Positions 8,654 through 16,983 of a DNA stretch of 18,318 bases are shown one piece after another. A model generated the notes under the pieces. That model did not search any database and was not told the DNA's origin. It worked only from the letters and a program-made list of their open reading frames with translations. The position numbers were made by a program, and so were the translations under genes. The stretch comes from Candidatus Cardinium hertigii (GTDB taxonomy: Bacteria > Bacteroidota > Bacteroidia > Cytophagales_A > Amoebophilaceae): assembly GCF_003788695.1 (NCBI RefSeq), contig NZ_RARA01000018.1:20923-39240 (forward strand), in the 5' to 3' direction. How positions within the stretch are numbered: position 1 is the stretch's first letter; each line of letters opens with the position of its first letter.

Positions 8654-8693
8654 ATAATCTATAAAATACGGCTGCCACGCAAGTGAACGGATA
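8654..8693 (+). repeat. Fragment of the dispersed MITE-family repeat
   Basis: These 40 bases match the right terminus of the element ending at 4693 with about four substitutions (shared cores ATAATCTATAAAATA, CCACG and AAGTGAACGGATA). The rest of the element is absent. It lies in the 155-bp gap between the bL38-family gene and ftsY, interrupting an otherwise conserved gene block without breaking a gene. Confidence 0.7.
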
Positions 8694-8739
8694 TATCTAT
8701 CCAGCTATATGTATAGAAAAATAAAGAAAGTTACTTGCA

Positions 8740-9702
8740 ATGGGTATTTTTGATTTTTTGTCTAAGGCCATCAAGCCTACAGAAGATTTAGCAGAGGAAC
8801 GCTCTAAAGCTCCTGAATCTTTTTGGGGAAAGTTCTCTAAAATTATTGCTGGTAAAACAACCGTTGATAGTGACGTACTGGATAGGTTAGAAGAATTGCT
8901 GATTAGCTCAGATGTTGGGGTACCTACAACGATCAAAATTATAGGTGCTATAGAGCAACGTATAGCGCGGGATAAATACCTTACCACAAATGAGCTAAAC
9001 CGGGTTTTACGATTTGAGGCTGAGAAGCTTTTACATATTTCACCTGCTTTGGAAGTAGGTATTACGCATTCCGCAGCTCAAAGTCATCCCCATGTAATAC
9101 TTGTGGTAGGCGTCAATGGTGTAGGTAAAACTACCACTATTGGCAAGCTTGCTGCACAGTTTGTAGCCGAAGGGAAAAAAGTTATGCTGGGAGCTGCAGA
9201 TACCTTTCGTGCGGCAGCTATAGAGCAGCTTACTATTTGGGGAAATCGTGTGGGAGCAGTAGTAGTGTCAAAAGCGATGCAGGCTGATCCTTCTTCAGTA
9301 GCACATGAAGCTGTACAGCAGGGAATTCGAAATGGTGTACATGTTATCATTATAGATACGGCTGGTCGGCTACACACAAAAGTGCACCTTGTAAATGAGT
9401 TAGCCAAAGTTAAGCGAACGATTCAAAAGTGTCTTCCTGGCGCTCCGCATGAGGTTTTGTTAGTGCTGGATGGTACTACTGGACAGAATGCTTTTCTTCA
9501 AACAGAGGCTTTTACTGCTGTGGTGCAAGTAACGGGCATTGTAGTTACTAAACTAGATGGAACCTCTAAGGGAGGAATGATACTTGGCATAGTAGATCAG
9601 TTTTCCATTCCCGTTACCTATATTGGAATAGGAGAAAAAGCAGAAGACTTAATACCATTTGATGCGCATACGTTTATTGATGTTTTGTTTCAAAAATGGT
9701 AA
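8740..9702 (+). CDS. ftsY: Signal recognition particle receptor FtsY
   Basis: The 320-residue SRP GTPase docks ribosome-nascent-chain-SRP complexes at the inner membrane. The N domain (about 15-100) precedes the G domain with P-loop GVNGVGKTT (124-132), the insertion-box AADTFRAAAIEQL (152-164), DTAGR (206-210), and the guanine-specificity motif TKLDGTSKGG (270-279). The C-terminal end GIGEKAEDLIPFDAHTFID is typical. The acidic A domain of the E. coli protein is missing, as is usual in Bacteroidota; a short amphipathic N-terminus MGIFDFLSKAI may mediate membrane contact. The gene converges on the glycosyltransferase gene with only five bases between stops. Confidence 0.97.
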   Translation: MGIFDFLSKAIKPTEDLAEERSKAPESFWGKFSKIIAGKTTVDSDVLDRLEELLISSDVGVPTTIKIIGAIEQRIARDKYLTTNELNRVLRFEAEKLLHISPALEVGITHSAAQSHPHVILVVGVNGVGKTTTIGKLAAQFVAEGKKVMLGAADTFRAAAIEQLTIWGNRVGAVVVSKAMQADPSSVAHEAVQQGIRNGVHVIIIDTAGRLHTKVHLVNELAKVKRTIQKCLPGAPHEVLLVLDGTTGQNAFLQTEAFTAVVQVTGIVVTKLDGTSKGGMILGIVDQFSIPVTYIGIGEKAEDLIPFDAHTFIDVLFQKW

Positions 9703-9707
9703 ACTTT

Positions 9708-10442
9708 TCATCTTTTCTTTATCCATGAACGCCATCTCATTTGAAAAAGACGAAAAAAGCTCTCTCCTGCAATTTTTAAATCCATTTTGGATATCCCTCG
9801 TACCCTATTTGTAAAAGTAATAGGCAATTCTACTAGCTTAGCTCCCTGGTGATGTGCCCAAAACTTCATTTCTATTTGAAAACTATATCCTACAGAAGCT
9901 ATACGTTGTAACAAAATATCTTCTAGCAGCGCCCGTCGATAGCAAATAAATCCGGCTGTAGCATCTTTAACAGGCAGGTTCGTGATACATCTAGCTATCC
10001 AGTTAGCTAGACGGGATAACAAGATTCGATCATATGGCCAATTTACCACATGCCCATCTGCAATATAACGGGACCCAATGATAATATCTAAGTTATGCTT
10101 GGCGCACATGGTTAACAATCGAAACAAGTCAGCAGGCGCATGAGAAAAATCAGCATCCATACTGCATATATAATCATAATCATATGCCAATGTCCAAGTA
10201 AATCCAGCTAGATAAGCCCGGCCTAATCCCTCCTTTTCGGGTCGGCTCAAAAGATGCAATTGATTGACATAACGTAGCTGTAGGCTTTTTACCACATCAG
10301 CTGTACCATCGGGAGAAGTGTCATCTACTACTAATACGTGCCATCCCATTTTCAAATCAAAAATAGCCGAGAGTAAGCTTTTTATATTGTCGCGTTCATT
10401 ATAAGTAGGTATGACGACTATTGCATGGAGGGCATTTGACAT
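9708..10442 (-). CDS. Family 2 glycosyltransferase, dolichyl-phosphate-mannose-synthase-like
   Basis: The 244-residue protein is a single GT-A domain. It has VVIPTYNERDNI (9-20), VLVVDDTSPDGTADVV (37-51), the metal-binding DAD in MDADFSH (95-101), IIGSRYIADG (121-130), and a terminal SKMDLKIAGE block. This pattern matches polyprenol-phosphate sugar transferases (DPM1-like), which move a hexose from a nucleotide donor to a lipid phosphate carrier at the cytoplasmic membrane. There is no C-terminal transmembrane anchor, so it is the short soluble or peripheral type. The acceptor and sugar are not decided by the sequence. It starts 18 bases after uvrC and is probably co-transcribed with it. Confidence 0.9.
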   Translation of the reverse strand: MSNALHAIVVIPTYNERDNIKSLLSAIFDLKMGWHVLVVDDTSPDGTADVVKSLQLRYVNQLHLLSRPEKEGLGRAYLAGFTWTLAYDYDYICSMDADFSHAPADLFRLLTMCAKHNLDIIIGSRYIADGHVVNWPYDRILLSRLANWIARCITNLPVKDATAGFICYRRALLEDILLQRIASVGYSFQIEMKFWAHHQGAKLVELPITFTNRVRGISKMDLKIAGESFFRLFQMRWRSWIKKR

Positions 10443-10460
10443 TTCTATCTAAATAATATA

Positions 10461-12293
10461 TTATATATTTTCAGACGCTTTTGTAGCCTCCATAGACTTT
10501 TTATGCAAAAAATAATCATACAACTGTTTAGCCTTGGCTGGACCGGTGACTTGAGCTAGTTGCTCTAAAGAACTAGCTTGAATGGTATTGGGACTACCCA
10601 ATTGCTGCAATAATTTAGCTAATGTTTTAGGGCCAATACCAGAAATATCCTCCCACTCACTATGCAATATGGCTTTGCTACGTTTATTTCTATGGAATGC
10701 AATAGCAAAACGATGGGCTTCATTTCTCAGCTGTTGCAGTAATGTAAGCGAAAGAGATGATTTATTTAAATACAAAGGCAACGTATCATTGGGAAAATAA
10801 AGCTCCTCTAGGCGCTTGGCCATGCCAATAATAGCGATTTTTCCATAAAGACCTATCTCCTGCAATGCCAAAACAGCAGCATTGAGCTGTCCCTTTCCAC
10901 CATCCACTACAATTAAATTGGGGAGCACCTCTTGTGCTTTTACCAAATGGCTATAACGGCGCTTTATCACTTCATACATAGAGGCACAATCATTAGGCCC
11001 TACTATGGTTTTAATATTATATTGCCGATAGTCTTTTTTTGACGGTCTACCATCTTTAAAACAAACCATAGCCGCCACTGGATGGTGACCTTGTATATTG
11101 GAATTATCAAAACATTCTATCCAATCAGGGGAAGTTTTTAGTTTTAAATCATGCTGTAATTGTAAGAGCATGATATTAGGTCTGCCCTGGAAGTGGGATT
11201 TTTTATATAAAAAATCTTTTTTACACAATAATGCATTTTGCAGAGCCAGTTCTACCAATTTTCGTTTATCCCCAATTTTAGGCATAGTTATCGAAAAAGG
11301 GCCTATATTCAGGTCAATGGGGATATTGACCAACACTTCTGGAGCGGTACTATTACTGCAAAAACGGAGGGAGCAAACTACTAAAGGTATTAAATCCCTA
11401 TCTTCTTCTTCCAATTTTTTGGTAATCACGCGGTGTTGGGTAAAAGAAATAGCCCCCTGTTTAATGTGCAAATAGCCTACAAAGGCATGGCTTTCATCCG
11501 AAATCATGGCTACTATATCTAAATCTCCAACGAGCGGATTGATCACCAAAGATTTCGACTGATACTGATCCAGTATCATTAATTTTTCCTTGAAAGCTTG
11601 TGCCTCCTTATACGCAAGTAGTTGTGCAGCTGCCTGCATCTTTTCTTTTAACACTTTTTTTATAGAAGCAAAATTATTTTTAAGCAATTCTTCTATCTGT
11701 GCTATCTCTTTTTGATAGCTGGTTACATCTTGAAAAGCCTGACACGGTCCTTTACAATGGCCCAAATGGTAATCTAAACAAACCTTAAATTTATTTTTAG
11801 CTATGTTTATGTCTGAGAGATTATAATTACAGGTACGGAACGTAAAGAGCTTTTTGATTACCTCTAATGTTTGTCTAATGGAGGAGGAGCTGGTAAAGGG
11901 ACCATAGTATTTTCCTAGAGAAGGGACTGTTTTACGTGTAATAATCAGTTTAGGGAATCGATCTTTCGTAATACATAAATAGGGATAGGTTTTACCATCT
12001 TTTAGTAATATATTATACCGAGGCTGTAACGATTTTATTAGGTTATTTTCTAAAAGAAGTGCTTCATATTCAGAGTTTACAACGGTATAAACCATAGTGG
12101 CAATATGGGTAATCATACGTTCTGTTTTAAAATTATATAACTTGCTGGTAGCAAAATAATCCGCCACTCTTTTTTTTATATTTTTTGCTTTACCCACATA
12201 AATAACTTCCTCTTTATTATTATAGAAAGTATAAATACCCGGTAGTGCAGGCAAGTACTGTATATCGGCTAGCGTATAACGTGGTATTTCCAT
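10461..12293 (-). CDS. uvrC: Excinuclease ABC subunit C
   Basis: The 610-residue nuclease makes both incisions in nucleotide excision repair with UvrAB. The N-terminal GIY-YIG domain has PGIYTFY (18-24) and IYVGKAKNIKKRV (31-43). Four cysteines at 154, 172, 180 and 184 match the iron-sulfur cluster positions reported for UvrC. The UVR motif is at about 205-240. The RNase H-like domain shows catalytic Asp396 in CFDNSNIQG, Asp464 in VDGGKGQ, and His527 in NEAHRFA. A tandem helix-hairpin-helix (about 548-595, DISGIGPKTLAKLL) closes the protein. Length and all catalytic motifs are normal, so repair capacity appears intact. Confidence 0.97.
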   Translation of the reverse strand: MEIPRYTLADIQYLPALPGIYTFYNNKEEVIYVGKAKNIKKRVADYFATSKLYNFKTERMITHIATMVYTVVNSEYEALLLENNLIKSLQPRYNILLKDGKTYPYLCITKDRFPKLIITRKTVPSLGKYYGPFTSSSSIRQTLEVIKKLFTFRTCNYNLSDINIAKNKFKVCLDYHLGHCKGPCQAFQDVTSYQKEIAQIEELLKNNFASIKKVLKEKMQAAAQLLAYKEAQAFKEKLMILDQYQSKSLVINPLVGDLDIVAMISDESHAFVGYLHIKQGAISFTQHRVITKKLEEEDRDLIPLVVCSLRFCSNSTAPEVLVNIPIDLNIGPFSITMPKIGDKRKLVELALQNALLCKKDFLYKKSHFQGRPNIMLLQLQHDLKLKTSPDWIECFDNSNIQGHHPVAAMVCFKDGRPSKKDYRQYNIKTIVGPNDCASMYEVIKRRYSHLVKAQEVLPNLIVVDGGKGQLNAAVLALQEIGLYGKIAIIGMAKRLEELYFPNDTLPLYLNKSSLSLTLLQQLRNEAHRFAIAFHRNKRSKAILHSEWEDISGIGPKTLAKLLQQLGSPNTIQASSLEQLAQVTGPAKAKQLYDYFLHKKSMEATKASENI

Positions 12294-12705
12294 AGCATAA
12301 AGCTACAAAATCCTGCGCATACAAGGTATACTGATAACGTTCCATCAACATCAACCATACCTTGAGACCGTTGCAATAGCAAAAAAAAATTTAATAAAAT
12401 AAACAAACGTCTACCTAGCCATTACTAAGAAGTCTTTAAAAGTACACAAAAATAATATTTTAGTACATTTAACGCACAAATATGTACAAATCACATCTAG
12501 ATTTCTATAAAAAATACGTTGCAATTTTTCTATAGCAACTTCCTCACGCTGATTTATTTGCTTGGAATAAAAAAATAACGTATACTACGTATACAATTAA
12601 AGGGTCATAGCATCTGGCCATTTATGGTTGTTTTTTATATTTTATTTTATTATTTCTCAAAGCACTTTAAATCAAAGCATTTTAAACACTTTAAATTTAA
12701 ATAAT
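12294..12705. other. Divergent intergenic region
   Basis: This 412-bp gap lies between uvrC (-) and the lipoprotein gene (+). It is AT-rich with long A-runs and no supported gene. The notable feature is a doubled ACGTATAC site near 12578. A frame-compatible TTG at 12628 would extend the lipoprotein upstream, but the added segment is a low-complexity Phe/Ile/Leu/Asn stretch and I do not accept it. Confidence 0.5.
12578..12594. promoter_or_regulatory. Doubled ACGTATAC site, possible operator
   Basis: ACGTATAC occurs twice, separated by one base (12578-12585 and 12587-12594). Each contains the palindrome GTATAC, so the whole is also an inverted repeat around TAC. It sits about 110 bp upstream of the lipoprotein start in a divergent region. 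A regulator-binding role is a guess from symmetry alone. Confidence 0.3.
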
Positions 12706-14109
12706 ATGTTTTTTACAAAAAGGTTAAAAGTTAAAAGCAAAGGCATATCCTTACCTATTAAATTATACATAGGAGGAGGCGTATTGACTATTACACAAGC
12801 ATGTGCAAATCACAAACAGCATTTACACACTAGTATTGCTGACATACGCATCGGCACCAGATCCTGTGGCGGTATGACCGTACAAATTAGGCCAACACAA
12901 TTGGCTACGAGAGATAGTCAGAATAAACTACAAAATATTCTTATACAATATTTTGGCGAAAAATCTGATGAGGAGCGTGAAAAATTTGCTCATACACTTC
13001 TTGAAAAACTAACGGAATACTGCACCGTTAGTAAGGAAATCGATGCATTCATAGTCGAAAAAAGAATTACAGCTAATGATGTGGGATTCCCTATACACAA
13101 TAACAAAACCAGCATACAACTCGAGAAGGCTCACAAATGGCTATCAGAGCAAGACTTAAAGAAAGTAATAGGCCATATTATAGCTGGTAAGTTTTATCAG
13201 GGATTAGAAAATACTGTTGCGCCTGATGCATTTCCAGTTTTAGGATCACCTATTGAGGAATCATTTTATGGTAATGAAGTTGCGTCAATTAGTTCTATTT
13301 TGCTTGCTAGCATAGTTACCATATGTGGAGAAACATTAGTTGATATCCCAGGCAGTGCTGCATTTCATCCTTTCTTCAAGAAAGATTTTAAGCTTCCAGC
13401 TGAGCTATTGGAAAGAATAAAAGAGACCTCCTATCCTTTCGTTTCTGAAAAAGGTATGTGGCTATTTGGAGATTTCCAATTTGGAGGACACCGTCGTTTT
13501 GAAGAACAGTCGCTGTTTGGTCCAGAAGATGCTAGTAGCAGTGTAGCTAAAGCTATAGGTCTTGAGTTTTTCATAAAAGATGGATCAGAAGGAGCAGGTC
13601 AAAAGTTTGCTACAATTAATGCGATTAAATCATATACCGATAAGAAATTACAATGTGAATTTGACTGGGAACCAGTTACTTCCTTAAGCGTGAATCAAGA
13701 CAAGTCTGTGAATGCTGAAGAGATGAAGAAAATCAAACCCGGTGATGTTTTCGTTGCAAGAGGAAGGATGAAAATATTTGCCACCAGCCCTGATGCGGAA
13801 GGAAAAGGTGTTAGTTTTCAATATACTAGATCCATAGATAAAGGTGATTTTCCTAATAAATCAGGAGGTGGTGTTGATGATTATTCATTATATGAAGATA
13901 TAGAAAAATTAGAAAAATTAGGAAAAGACGAGGAAGCGTATATTTTTCGCCCTAATAATAACCAGTTAGAGAATGAGTATTCTTTACTTAATGTTATCCA
14001 AGACATTGATAAACAGTATGCTATTGAGTTTCCCCACGGTCCAGAAGATGGGAAAATAACTTTGCAGGATTTTAGGATTAAGGTGTTAAATCTGTTGAAA
14101 TCTACTTAA
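12706..14109 (+). CDS. Predicted lipoprotein of unknown function, possibly a dead papain/NlpC-like domain
   Basis: The chosen ATG gives 467 residues with a basic N-terminus (MFFTKRLKVKSKG), a hydrophobic stretch, and ITQAC ending at Cys33, a plausible lipidation site. I do not recognise the protein with certainty. The middle (about 240-300) reads EKGMWLFGDFQFGGHRRF, then LFGPEDASSSVAKAIG (270-285), then KKIKPGDVFVARGRMKIFA (342-359). That order resembles NlpC/P60-like cysteine peptidases, where a DCS motif precedes a PGD block and a catalytic His. Here the Cys position holds Ala (GPEDAS) and no His occupies the expected strand, so a catalytically inactive fold is my inference. The C-terminal region (about 385-467) is acidic and unassigned. 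It stands alone in transcription, next to a decayed ankyrin gene. Confidence 0.55.
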   Translation: MFFTKRLKVKSKGISLPIKLYIGGGVLTITQACANHKQHLHTSIADIRIGTRSCGGMTVQIRPTQLATRDSQNKLQNILIQYFGEKSDEEREKFAHTLLEKLTEYCTVSKEIDAFIVEKRITANDVGFPIHNNKTSIQLEKAHKWLSEQDLKKVIGHIIAGKFYQGLENTVAPDAFPVLGSPIEESFYGNEVASISSILLASIVTICGETLVDIPGSAAFHPFFKKDFKLPAELLERIKETSYPFVSEKGMWLFGDFQFGGHRRFEEQSLFGPEDASSSVAKAIGLEFFIKDGSEGAGQKFATINAIKSYTDKKLQCEFDWEPVTSLSVNQDKSVNAEEMKKIKPGDVFVARGRMKIFATSPDAEGKGVSFQYTRSIDKGDFPNKSGGGVDDYSLYEDIEKLEKLGKDEEAYIFRPNNNQLENEYSLLNVIQDIDKQYAIEFPHGPEDGKITLQDFRIKVLNLLKST

Positions 14110-14181
14110 CTGATCAGGAATAAACAGTAGTCTACTATAGTCTAAGCACTTTCAAATATATCGTTAATATAGCAAAGGATA

Positions 14182-14229
14182 TTTCCTGTTACTTTTTGCT
14201 TGCTTAAGCAAGCAAAAAGTAACAGGAAA
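14182..14229. repeat. Perfect 48-bp palindrome
   Basis: Every one of 24 base pairs matches around the centre CTTAAG (14203-14208), from TTTCCTGTTAC on the left to GTAACAGGAAA on the right, with no loop. It begins 73 bases after the lipoprotein stop. It could act as a bidirectional terminator or protein-binding site, although no long T-run follows. Its core (TACTTTTTGCTTG...CAAGCAAAAAGTA) resembles the CTACTTTTTTTG/CAAAAAAAGTAG stem of the MITE-like element. Confidence 0.9.
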
Positions 14230-14295
14230 ATTTATCATAACGAGTAGCAATGCGCTACACTGTTTAAGTATAGCGAAAAAATTTTATGTTCATAT

Positions 14296-14346
14296 ATTAG
14301 GGTTTGTCAAGAAATATAAATAGAAAATTTCTTGGCAAGCCCTAAT
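14296..14346. repeat. Long hairpin with 20-bp arms
   Basis: ATTAGGGTTTGTCAAGAAAT at 14296-14315 pairs with ATTTCTTGGCAAGCCCTAAT at 14327-14346 across an 11-base loop. The only two mismatches would be G-U pairs in RNA read from the plus strand. No T-run follows, so a standard terminator is unlikely. It may be a collapsed pair of insertion-sequence ends or a very small MITE. Confidence 0.7.
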
Positions 14347-14512
14347 AAACTTGCTAAACCTAGCGTTTTTATATTTTTTATCGTAAACTGCACTTCTTAG
14401 AGGATGCGGTAATCCCCACATGCGTTAAATAAAATAAATAAGGATTTTCACTTTTGAACACCAATAAATAATTAGCATAATTACAATTAAAAAACTATAG
14501 AATTACAATTTC

Positions 14513-15278
14513 ATGAGAAAAAGTAAATATATATTGAATTAGCGCTTATTTGGTTAGTGGATGTGCAAAACATATTTTAAGTGTTGGTTCAGACTATCCA
14601 TATAGGGAGTTGGAAGGATCTTCTTATGCTTATGCAAACAACCATGAACACCAAACAGAGGAAGAAAAGAAGCAACTTCTGCAAGCATTATTTGATATAT
14701 TAGAACGCAACCCTCCTATTTCATTTATAGCTGATTTAGAATAATTTAGATGGATATTGCGAAATAATAGGTCTCTTCCAATTAATGATATTAACATGCG
14801 TCACAAGACCCTGTTGCAAATAGCAGTAAGTCGTAACGCGACCGAGTATGTAACAGAACTACTAAGCTATCCTGGAATAGACGTAACGGATACTGTTTTA
14901 TCTTTATTATGCGTTGGGGGTCATGAAGAAAACGAGCTGGATTGTCTTAAATATTTTATAAATGTTGTCAAAGAGCATAACCCTAATAAACTAAGGCTTA
15001 TCCTTGATACACGCGATGAACAAGGTAATACACCATTACATATGGTAGCAAAACATAAGCGTAATTTGGGTGACGAATTTGCAGTGGCGTTACTGTTAGA
15101 CAACATACAGGATAATACTGTTTATCTTGATATCAATGCTCAAAATAACCAAGGGCTAACAGCATTACATATAGCCATACAAACAAATAATTATGAGGTC
15201 ATGGATATCTTAATTCAGGCTGGAGCAGATATCAATCATACAGAATGTAGCAAATGTAAAAAAAATATCCTATTCTAA
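14513..15278 (+). pseudogene. Ankyrin-repeat lipoprotein, disrupted
   Basis: ATG at 14513 begins MRKSKYIL and is stopped at once by a TAG. Removing one base near 14536-14538 joins it to ISAYLVSGCAKH, giving a canonical lipoprotein signal with lipobox LVSGC. The frame then runs to an in-frame TAA at 14742-14744 and continues in the same frame (FRWILRNNRSLP...) to a stop at 15276-15278. The downstream part has ankyrin repeats: HKTLLQIAVSRNATEYVTEL, DEQGNTPLHMVAKHKRN, and NNQGLTALHIAIQTNNYEVM with ILIQAGADINH. The last repeat breaks off at CSKCKKNILF, suggesting a truncated end as well. Ankyrin proteins of such symbionts often act on host proteins; this copy is probably inactive. A sequencing error could explain one lesion but hardly both. 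Confidence 0.78.
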
Positions 15279-15379
15279 TTGGTTATCAATAATAGTTAAA
15301 CCTTAAGTTGACGCCATTGACTGAACAGATACCTTATGCTAATCTTAACCCTTATCCCTTATCCTAACCCTCTTGAGGC

Positions 15380-16909
15380 TTAGGGTAGATATACATCAAA
15401 TAGATGCTGAAAGAAAGTAATGGATCTCTTTTCTTTGGACAAGCCAGGTATTGGTGGCAATGTTTTCAAATGATTGCGATGCTGAAATTGTAAATCTTCT
15501 ATAGCTCTTTTGGTTGTTTTCCCTTGGTAAGCCTTTTGCCATTTTTCTGCTATCAACGCAGCAAATTCAGAATGAATCCTAGCGATATTTTGTTGACATT
15601 TACAACCTATTCCTTCTAACCGTACCCTGTATGCTGTGTGATGCAAACGATTATAATCTGCTACGACCTTATTGAGTATACCTTGAGAAGAAAGTGTCTG
15701 GCGTTCAATATATGGATTATTGGTTACATACAGTATTACAAACTCTTTTTTATCGCCATATGTACCAGCACCTATACGTTCCATAAATGCTATGGCGGCA
15801 TCACGTGCCGTAGTGGCAGTAGTAGGCCTTTTATAGCGATCTGTTGCTGTATCAATAACTTGAACACTTTTTGTATCAAAAAAAGTAGCTATTACATTTT
15901 GTACCATCACTGTTTCGGTCAGTTTCCTACTTTTCCCCTTAGCATAGTTGGGATATACCCTACCTGGAAAACGACCTGGCGGACATGCTTCCTGGTTTGT
16001 ATACTGTATGAATGGAGACAATGGATCCAGCCTAATATTACATTGTGCTCCTAATTTTAATATATAGGCTTTCCCCTCTTCTATACGTGCGTTATTGTCT
16101 TCTACCAGTGAAGTAAAATCTAGCGTATCTACATCAGTATGGGTCTTATAGGCTTCTATTAGTTTATCTTGTATTAGAGGAGTAACTCCATCTAAATTAG
16201 CAAATAATTCACGATTTCCTGCTAATACTAGCACATCCCCATGTATATGAAGCGTATACCTTAACAAAGCATAATAATAATCTACCATACGTGTTATAAG
16301 GCTAAAACGAGAGGCACCAGCAATCCAAACGCTATCATAATCTTTATGCAGGGGCACTTCACGATCTATGAGGCGTAGTATCCTTGCATTATCTACATAT
16401 GCTTGTTGGTAACATTGCATCCAGTTTTCTGTGCATAATGTATTTCGCTCTTGACCAGGCGCACGGCCAAATGCATTTTGAGCGGTATACAGAATAAAAT
16501 CTAGCATATCCTCTGTATCTAATATGGTTTGTTTTCCAAGATTTTTACGTAATATTTTAGCTATAAACTGGTTAGGATCTCTTTGGTTGGCTTTAGATTG
16601 CTGCATAGAAAAAGATAGCTGCTTAAAAGCCAGTTCTGGCTGCTGGATACCCAACCCAATAAGCGTACGCCATAGTTGTTCATCGGTAAAATAACCTGCC
16701 ATTTGCAATTGTTTAAGCAATGCTTCCTGCTGGTCTGCTGCACTTACATGTACATTCGCTTTTTCGTATCCATTAAACCCTAATTGGCTAGCAGCTAATT
16801 CAAAATTAGATGGCGCAGTGGATTGGGTATAACCATTATATATACAATACGTCGTAGGGAATACAGTTGCCACAATAATGGCCATTAGCCTGCGTATCAT
16901 ATAGTTCAT
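15380..16909 (-). CDS. Secreted protein of unknown function with a possible DUF218-like core
   Basis: The 509-residue protein starts MNYMIRRLMAIIVATVFPTTYC, a clear signal peptide or N-terminal anchor. I cannot assign a function. The C-terminal half has a series of blocks that recall YdcF/SanA-type DUF218 proteins: a strand VWIAGASR (194-201), DVLVLAGNREL (225-235), KLTETVMVQNVI (329-340), VIDTATDRYKRPTTATTARD (351-370), and VILYVTNNPYIERQ (391-404). In DUF218 proteins the corresponding order is a GG-containing strand, an acidic helix, an S/T-N-T-x-x-N block, and a VTS-x-x-H-x-x-R strand. The match is by pattern and weak. A basic C-terminus follows (about 455-500). It lies 74 bp downstream of lpxB on the same strand, so co-transcription is possible. 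Confidence 0.6.
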   Translation of the reverse strand: MNYMIRRLMAIIVATVFPTTYCIYNGYTQSTAPSNFELAASQLGFNGYEKANVHVSAADQQEALLKQLQMAGYFTDEQLWRTLIGLGIQQPELAFKQLSFSMQQSKANQRDPNQFIAKILRKNLGKQTILDTEDMLDFILYTAQNAFGRAPGQERNTLCTENWMQCYQQAYVDNARILRLIDREVPLHKDYDSVWIAGASRFSLITRMVDYYYALLRYTLHIHGDVLVLAGNRELFANLDGVTPLIQDKLIEAYKTHTDVDTLDFTSLVEDNNARIEEGKAYILKLGAQCNIRLDPLSPFIQYTNQEACPPGRFPGRVYPNYAKGKSRKLTETVMVQNVIATFFDTKSVQVIDTATDRYKRPTTATTARDAAIAFMERIGAGTYGDKKEFVILYVTNNPYIERQTLSSQGILNKVVADYNRLHHTAYRVRLEGIGCKCQQNIARIHSEFAALIAEKWQKAYQGKTTKRAIEDLQFQHRNHLKTLPPIPGLSKEKRSITFFQHLFDVYLP

Positions 16910-16983
16910 AACTTTTTATTTAACTTTTTATGTTTTTTACAGTTTTGTGCTATGTTGAATGGTGCTAATTAATAAAATATTCG

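Larger units (their letters stand above)
14110..14512. other. Intergenic region with two long hairpins
   Basis: This 403-bp gap between the lipoprotein gene and the ankyrin pseudogene contains a perfect 48-bp palindrome and a 20-bp-stem hairpin, both listed separately. The remainder is AT-rich, and I see no gene or RNA in it. Confidence 0.5.

Noticed and set aside
8697..9407. Minus-strand reading frames opposite ftsY
   Set aside because: They are antisense shadows of a fully conserved FtsY with intact GTPase motifs.
12628..12705. TTG-initiated extension of the lipoprotein
   Set aside because: It adds a low-complexity hydrophobic stretch ahead of a complete signal peptide that begins with ATG at 12706.
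15638..16054. Plus-strand reading frame of 138 codons
   Set aside because: It lies wholly antisense to the 509-residue secreted protein, with Cys/Tyr/Ile-rich content typical of a shadow frame.
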